NCBI RefSeq assembly: GCF_902459615.1
Contig: NZ_CABPSA010000003.1
Span: forward strand, 434,001-498,000
Direction: 5' to 3'
Length of the DNA stretch: 64,000 nt
From: Pandoraea commovens
Lineage (GTDB): Bacteria > Pseudomonadota > Gammaproteobacteria > Burkholderiales > Burkholderiaceae
Both the position numbers and the translations under genes were made by a program. Position 1 is the first letter of the stretch, and each line of letters opens with the position of its first letter. The notes under the pieces were generated by a model that was not told where the DNA came from, ran no database searches, and saw only the letters and a list, made by a program, of their open reading frames with translations. Shown here piece after piece: positions 61,731 through 64,000 of this stretch.

Positions 61731-62837
61731 ATGAAAACCAAAGCCGCCATTGCCTGGGAAGCAGGCAAACCCCTGACCATCGAGGAAGTCGATCTGGAAG
61801 GGCCGCGTGCCGGCGAGGTGCTGATCGAGGTCAAGGCCACCGGCATCTGCCATACGGACTACTACACACTCTCCGGCGCCGATCCGGAAGGTATCTTCCC
61901 CGCCATCCTCGGCCATGAGGGCGCGGGCGTGATCGTCGACGTCGGCCCCGGCGTGACCACGCTCAAGAAAGACGACCACGTCATTCCGCTGTACACGCCG
62001 GAATGCCGTCAGTGCAAATTCTGCCTGTCGCGCAAGACCAACCTGTGCCAGGCGATCCGTAGCACGCAGGGTCGCGGCCTGATGCCGGACGCCACGTCGC
62101 GCTTCTCGCTCGACGGCAAGCCCATCTTTCATTACATGGGCACGTCCACCTTCTCGAACTACATCGTCGTGCCGGAAATCGCCGTGGCGAAAGTCCGCTC
62201 CGACGCACCGTTCGACAAGGTCTGCTACATCGGCTGCGGCGTGACGACCGGCGTCGGTGCCGTCGTCTATTCGGCGAAGGTCGAAGCAGGCGCGAACGTC
62301 GTCGTGTTCGGTCTGGGCGGCATCGGCCTGAACGTGATTCAGGGTGCGAAGATGGTCGGCGCTGACAAGATCATCGGCGTCGACATCAATCCGGGACGTG
62401 TTGAACTCGCCAAGAAGTTCGGCATGACGCACTTCATCAACCCGAACGAAGTGGAAAACGTCGTCGACACCATCGTGCAGCTGACCGACGGTGGCGCGGA
62501 CTACTCGTTCGAGTGCATCGGCAACGTCACGACCATGCGTCAGGCGCTGGAATGCTGCCACAAGGGCTGGGGTCAGTCGTTCATCATCGGCGTGGCCGCA
62601 GCGGGTCAGGAGATCAGCACGCGTCCGTTCCAGCTGGTGACGGGGCGTGAGTGGAAAGGTTCAGCGTTCGGTGGCGCGCGTGGCCGCACCGACGTGCCGA
62701 AGATCGTCGACTGGTACATGGAAGGCAAGATCAACATCGACGATCTGATCACGCACACGCTGCGTCTGGACCAGATCAACGAAGGCTTCGATCTGATGAA
62801 GCGCGGCGAGTCCATCCGCTCCGTCGTGTTGTACTGA
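61731..62837 (+). CDS. frmA: S-(hydroxymethyl)glutathione dehydrogenase / class III alcohol dehydrogenase
   Basis: This enzyme oxidises the glutathione adduct of formaldehyde to S-formylglutathione with NAD+. The 368 residues have the zinc ligands Cys40, His62 (GHE), the structural-zinc cysteines 92, 95, 98 and 106, the CGVTTG region, and the Rossmann motif [12 protein letters not shown]. The ATG at 61731 follows GAGGAATAACGCC and fits the class III start MKTKAAIAW; an upstream open frame is not conserved. No S-formylglutathione hydrolase gene follows, unlike many Burkholderiaceae. Confidence 0.96.
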   Translation: MKTKAAIAWEAGKPLTIEEVDLEGPRAGEVLIEVKATGICHTDYYTLSGADPEGIFPAILGHEGAGVIVDVGPGVTTLKKDDHVIPLYTPECRQCKFCLSRKTNLCQAIRSTQGRGLMPDATSRFSLDGKPIFHYMGTSTFSNYIVVPEIAVAKVRSDAPFDKVCYIGCGVTTGVGAVVYSAKVEAGANVVVFGLGGIGLNVIQGAKMVGADKIIGVDINPGRVELAKKFGMTHFINPNEVENVVDTIVQLTDGGADYSFECIGNVTTMRQALECCHKGWGQSFIIGVAAAGQEISTRPFQLVTGREWKGSAFGGARGRTDVPKIVDWYMEGKINIDDLITHTLRLDQINEGFDLMKRGESIRSVVLY

Positions 62838-63203
62838 TCTCGCAAATACCTTCATGCGCGGCGGCGTACTCAACCCGCCCGACAGCCCCGCCGGCGATGC
62901 CGGCGGGCCGCTCGCACGGGCGCGACGCCGCCGCCATCGCATTCGTCTCGCCATCTGCCTGACTCTGCCCGCGCCATCGTATCGTCGGGTGGCCTTTTCC
63001 GGGGCTTCCCCCGCTTGTTCCGAGCACTGCGCGTGCATGGGATAGCGCGAGTACCGTCCTCGTAACAGACGACAATATTCTGGCAACGTTTCGTTACGCA
63101 TTACCGCAAACCATCGGGCGAAACGTCCGGTCGAATGGGCATGGCAAGCGTGGCGAAGTCCGGGACGGGCGTCGCCGTGCGCCGCTGAATCAGGGAGATG
63201 AAC
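62838..63203. other. Intergenic region after frmA
   Basis: A 366-bp gap without a credible gene. A GC hairpin CCCGCCGGC/GCCGGCGGG (62887-62907) lies about 50 bp past frmA and may mark the transcript end; no T-run follows. The second half should carry the promoter of the SH3 protein. Confidence 0.5.
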
Positions 63204-63965
63204 ATGAACAAACCCACCTTGCCACTCGCGGTCGCGGCCGCGACCCTGCTGACGACGTTGGCCGTGCTGCCCGGCGTCGCGTCGGCGCAATCCGGTCAGG
63301 CGGTCATCAATGCATCGGCCAATGTGCGGGCAGGCCCGGCGTCCGACTACCCGGTCGTCGCGCAGGCGGGGCCCGGCATGCCGGTAACGGTTTACGGCTG
63401 TGTAGCGGGCTATTCGTGGTGCGACATCGGCTTGCCTGGCGCACGCGGATGGATCTATGGCGCTTTGCTGAGCTATCCCTATCAGGGCAATCCGGTGCCG
63501 GTGCTCAGCTACGGGACGATGATCGGCTTGCCGATCATCACCTTCTCGATCGGTTCGTACTGGGGCAACTATTACCGTAATCGGCCTTGGTACAACGATC
63601 AGCGTTACTGGCATCGTCCGCCGCCGGGACCGCGTCCGCCGCATTGGGGTCCGGGGCCGGGTCCGCGACCGCCGGGACATGGCTACTATCCGGGCAACCC
63701 GCGTCCGCCGGGTCATGGGGCAGGACCGGGACCGAGGCCGCCGGGCCACGGGGCAGGTCCGGGTCCGAGACCGCCGGGGCATGGTGCAGGTCCGGGGCCA
63801 CGTCCGCCCGGACACGGTGGTGGTCAGGGTCCGCGTCCGCCGGGCGGCGGGGGCAATGGTGGCGGACACGGAGGCGGCCATGGGGGTGGAAATGGCGGTG
63901 GGCATGGAGGCGGTCATGGGGGTGGCCGTCCGCCGGGCGGGGGTCCGGGGGGTCCGAACCGATAG
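63204..63965 (+). CDS. Secreted SH3-domain protein with Pro/Gly-rich repeat tail
   Basis: A 253-residue exported protein. The signal peptide ends at ASA/QSG (about residue 29), a bacterial SH3 domain follows (about 32-92, NASANVRAGPASDYPVVAQAGPGMPVTVYGCVAGYSWCDI), and then a Tyr/Trp-rich segment and a long repetitive tail of PPGHGAGPGPR units and GGGHGGG runs. The tail is unlike any enzymatic domain and suggests a wall- or surface-binding role. The ATG at 63204 is chosen because AGGGAG (63192-63197) has the correct 6-base spacing; the ATG at 63198 touches that site. Confidence 0.85.
   Translation: MNKPTLPLAVAAATLLTTLAVLPGVASAQSGQAVINASANVRAGPASDYPVVAQAGPGMPVTVYGCVAGYSWCDIGLPGARGWIYGALLSYPYQGNPVPVLSYGTMIGLPIITFSIGSYWGNYYRNRPWYNDQRYWHRPPPGPRPPHWGPGPGPRPPGHGYYPGNPRPPGHGAGPGPRPPGHGAGPGPRPPGHGAGPGPRPPGHGGGQGPRPPGGGGNGGGHGGGHGGGNGGGHGGGHGGGRPPGGGPGGPNR
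63705..63836 (+). repeat. Four 33-bp repeat units in the SH3 protein gene
   Basis: Four consecutive 33-bp units (starting at 63705, 63738, 63771 and 63804) encode PPGHGAGPGPR-like 11-residue repeats; the fourth has drifted to PPGHGGGQGPR. Units differ mostly at third codon positions, so they are old repeats under protein-level constraint. Confidence 0.85.
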
Positions 63966-64000
63966 TGAGTGCATGCCGACCGATGGTTTGAACTCGGGCA

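Overview
The window is GC-rich, densely coded chromosomal DNA from a betaproteobacterium of the Burkholderiaceae. The protein repertoire (glycolate oxidase GlcDEF beside an oxalate/formate antiporter, OpgGH, YcgR, YfiBNR, many LysR/GntR regulators and MFS carriers) points to Burkholderia or Pandoraea, with Pandoraea my best guess. There is no prophage, CRISPR array, plasmid function or large mobile island; the only transposon-like object is a 273-bp element with 33-bp inverted repeats between glcE and glcF.

Layout. 1-8.2 kb: the 3' part of moeA, a small membrane protein, a GNAT acetyltransferase, then rmuC, a 2-hydroxyacid dehydrogenase, a CitMHS-like ion transporter, an orphan lutC and pncB on the minus strand. 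8.5-9.2 kb: ferredoxin fdxA and two tandem tRNA-Asn genes behind a consensus sigma-70 promoter. 9.3-17.1 kb: a two-carbon acid region with an oxlT-like antiporter (preceded by a ~1 kb non-coding stretch rich in RNA-like hairpins), a GlcC-type regulator and the glcDEF operon. 17.3-25.7 kb: DoxX, an extradiol dioxygenase, LysR, a CNNM/CBS protein, a LuxR-type regulator, YcgR, a LysE exporter, a cold-shock protein and an NlpD-like lipoprotein. 25.8-34.8 kb: opgGH (osmoregulated periplasmic glucans), a LysE exporter, LysR, a MATE pump and a secreted hydrolase.

35-46 kb: a four-gene catabolic operon (DUF3311, SSS symporter, CodA-like amidohydrolase, CynX-like carrier) divergent from a GntR/FCD regulator with a palindromic operator; then a divergent MurA paralog and an overlapping two-gene phosphorelay (REC-AraC regulator plus 7TM-DISM hybrid kinase). 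46-54 kb: an MHS-family carrier, a DUF-type protein, LysR, two small unknown genes, an O-antigen-ligase-like protein with a GT2 glycosyltransferase, and a YeiH-type transporter. 54-64 kb: a HCCA isomerase, an SGNH hydrolase, a complete yfiRNB cyclic-di-GMP operon facing a PAS/degenerate-GGDEF/EAL phosphodiesterase with a coupled leader peptide, glutathione-dependent formaldehyde dehydrogenase, and an SH3 protein with a Pro/Gly-rich repetitive tail.

Main functional themes are oxalate/glycolate turnover, envelope and osmotic adaptation, and cyclic-di-GMP control (YfiN makes it, the EAL protein should degrade it, YcgR reads it). The least explained items are the hairpin-rich leader of the oxalate antiporter, the inverted-repeat element that supplies the end of glcE, the divergent MurA paralog, the undefined substrate of the CodA/SSS operon, and the coupled leader ORF in front of the EAL gene.
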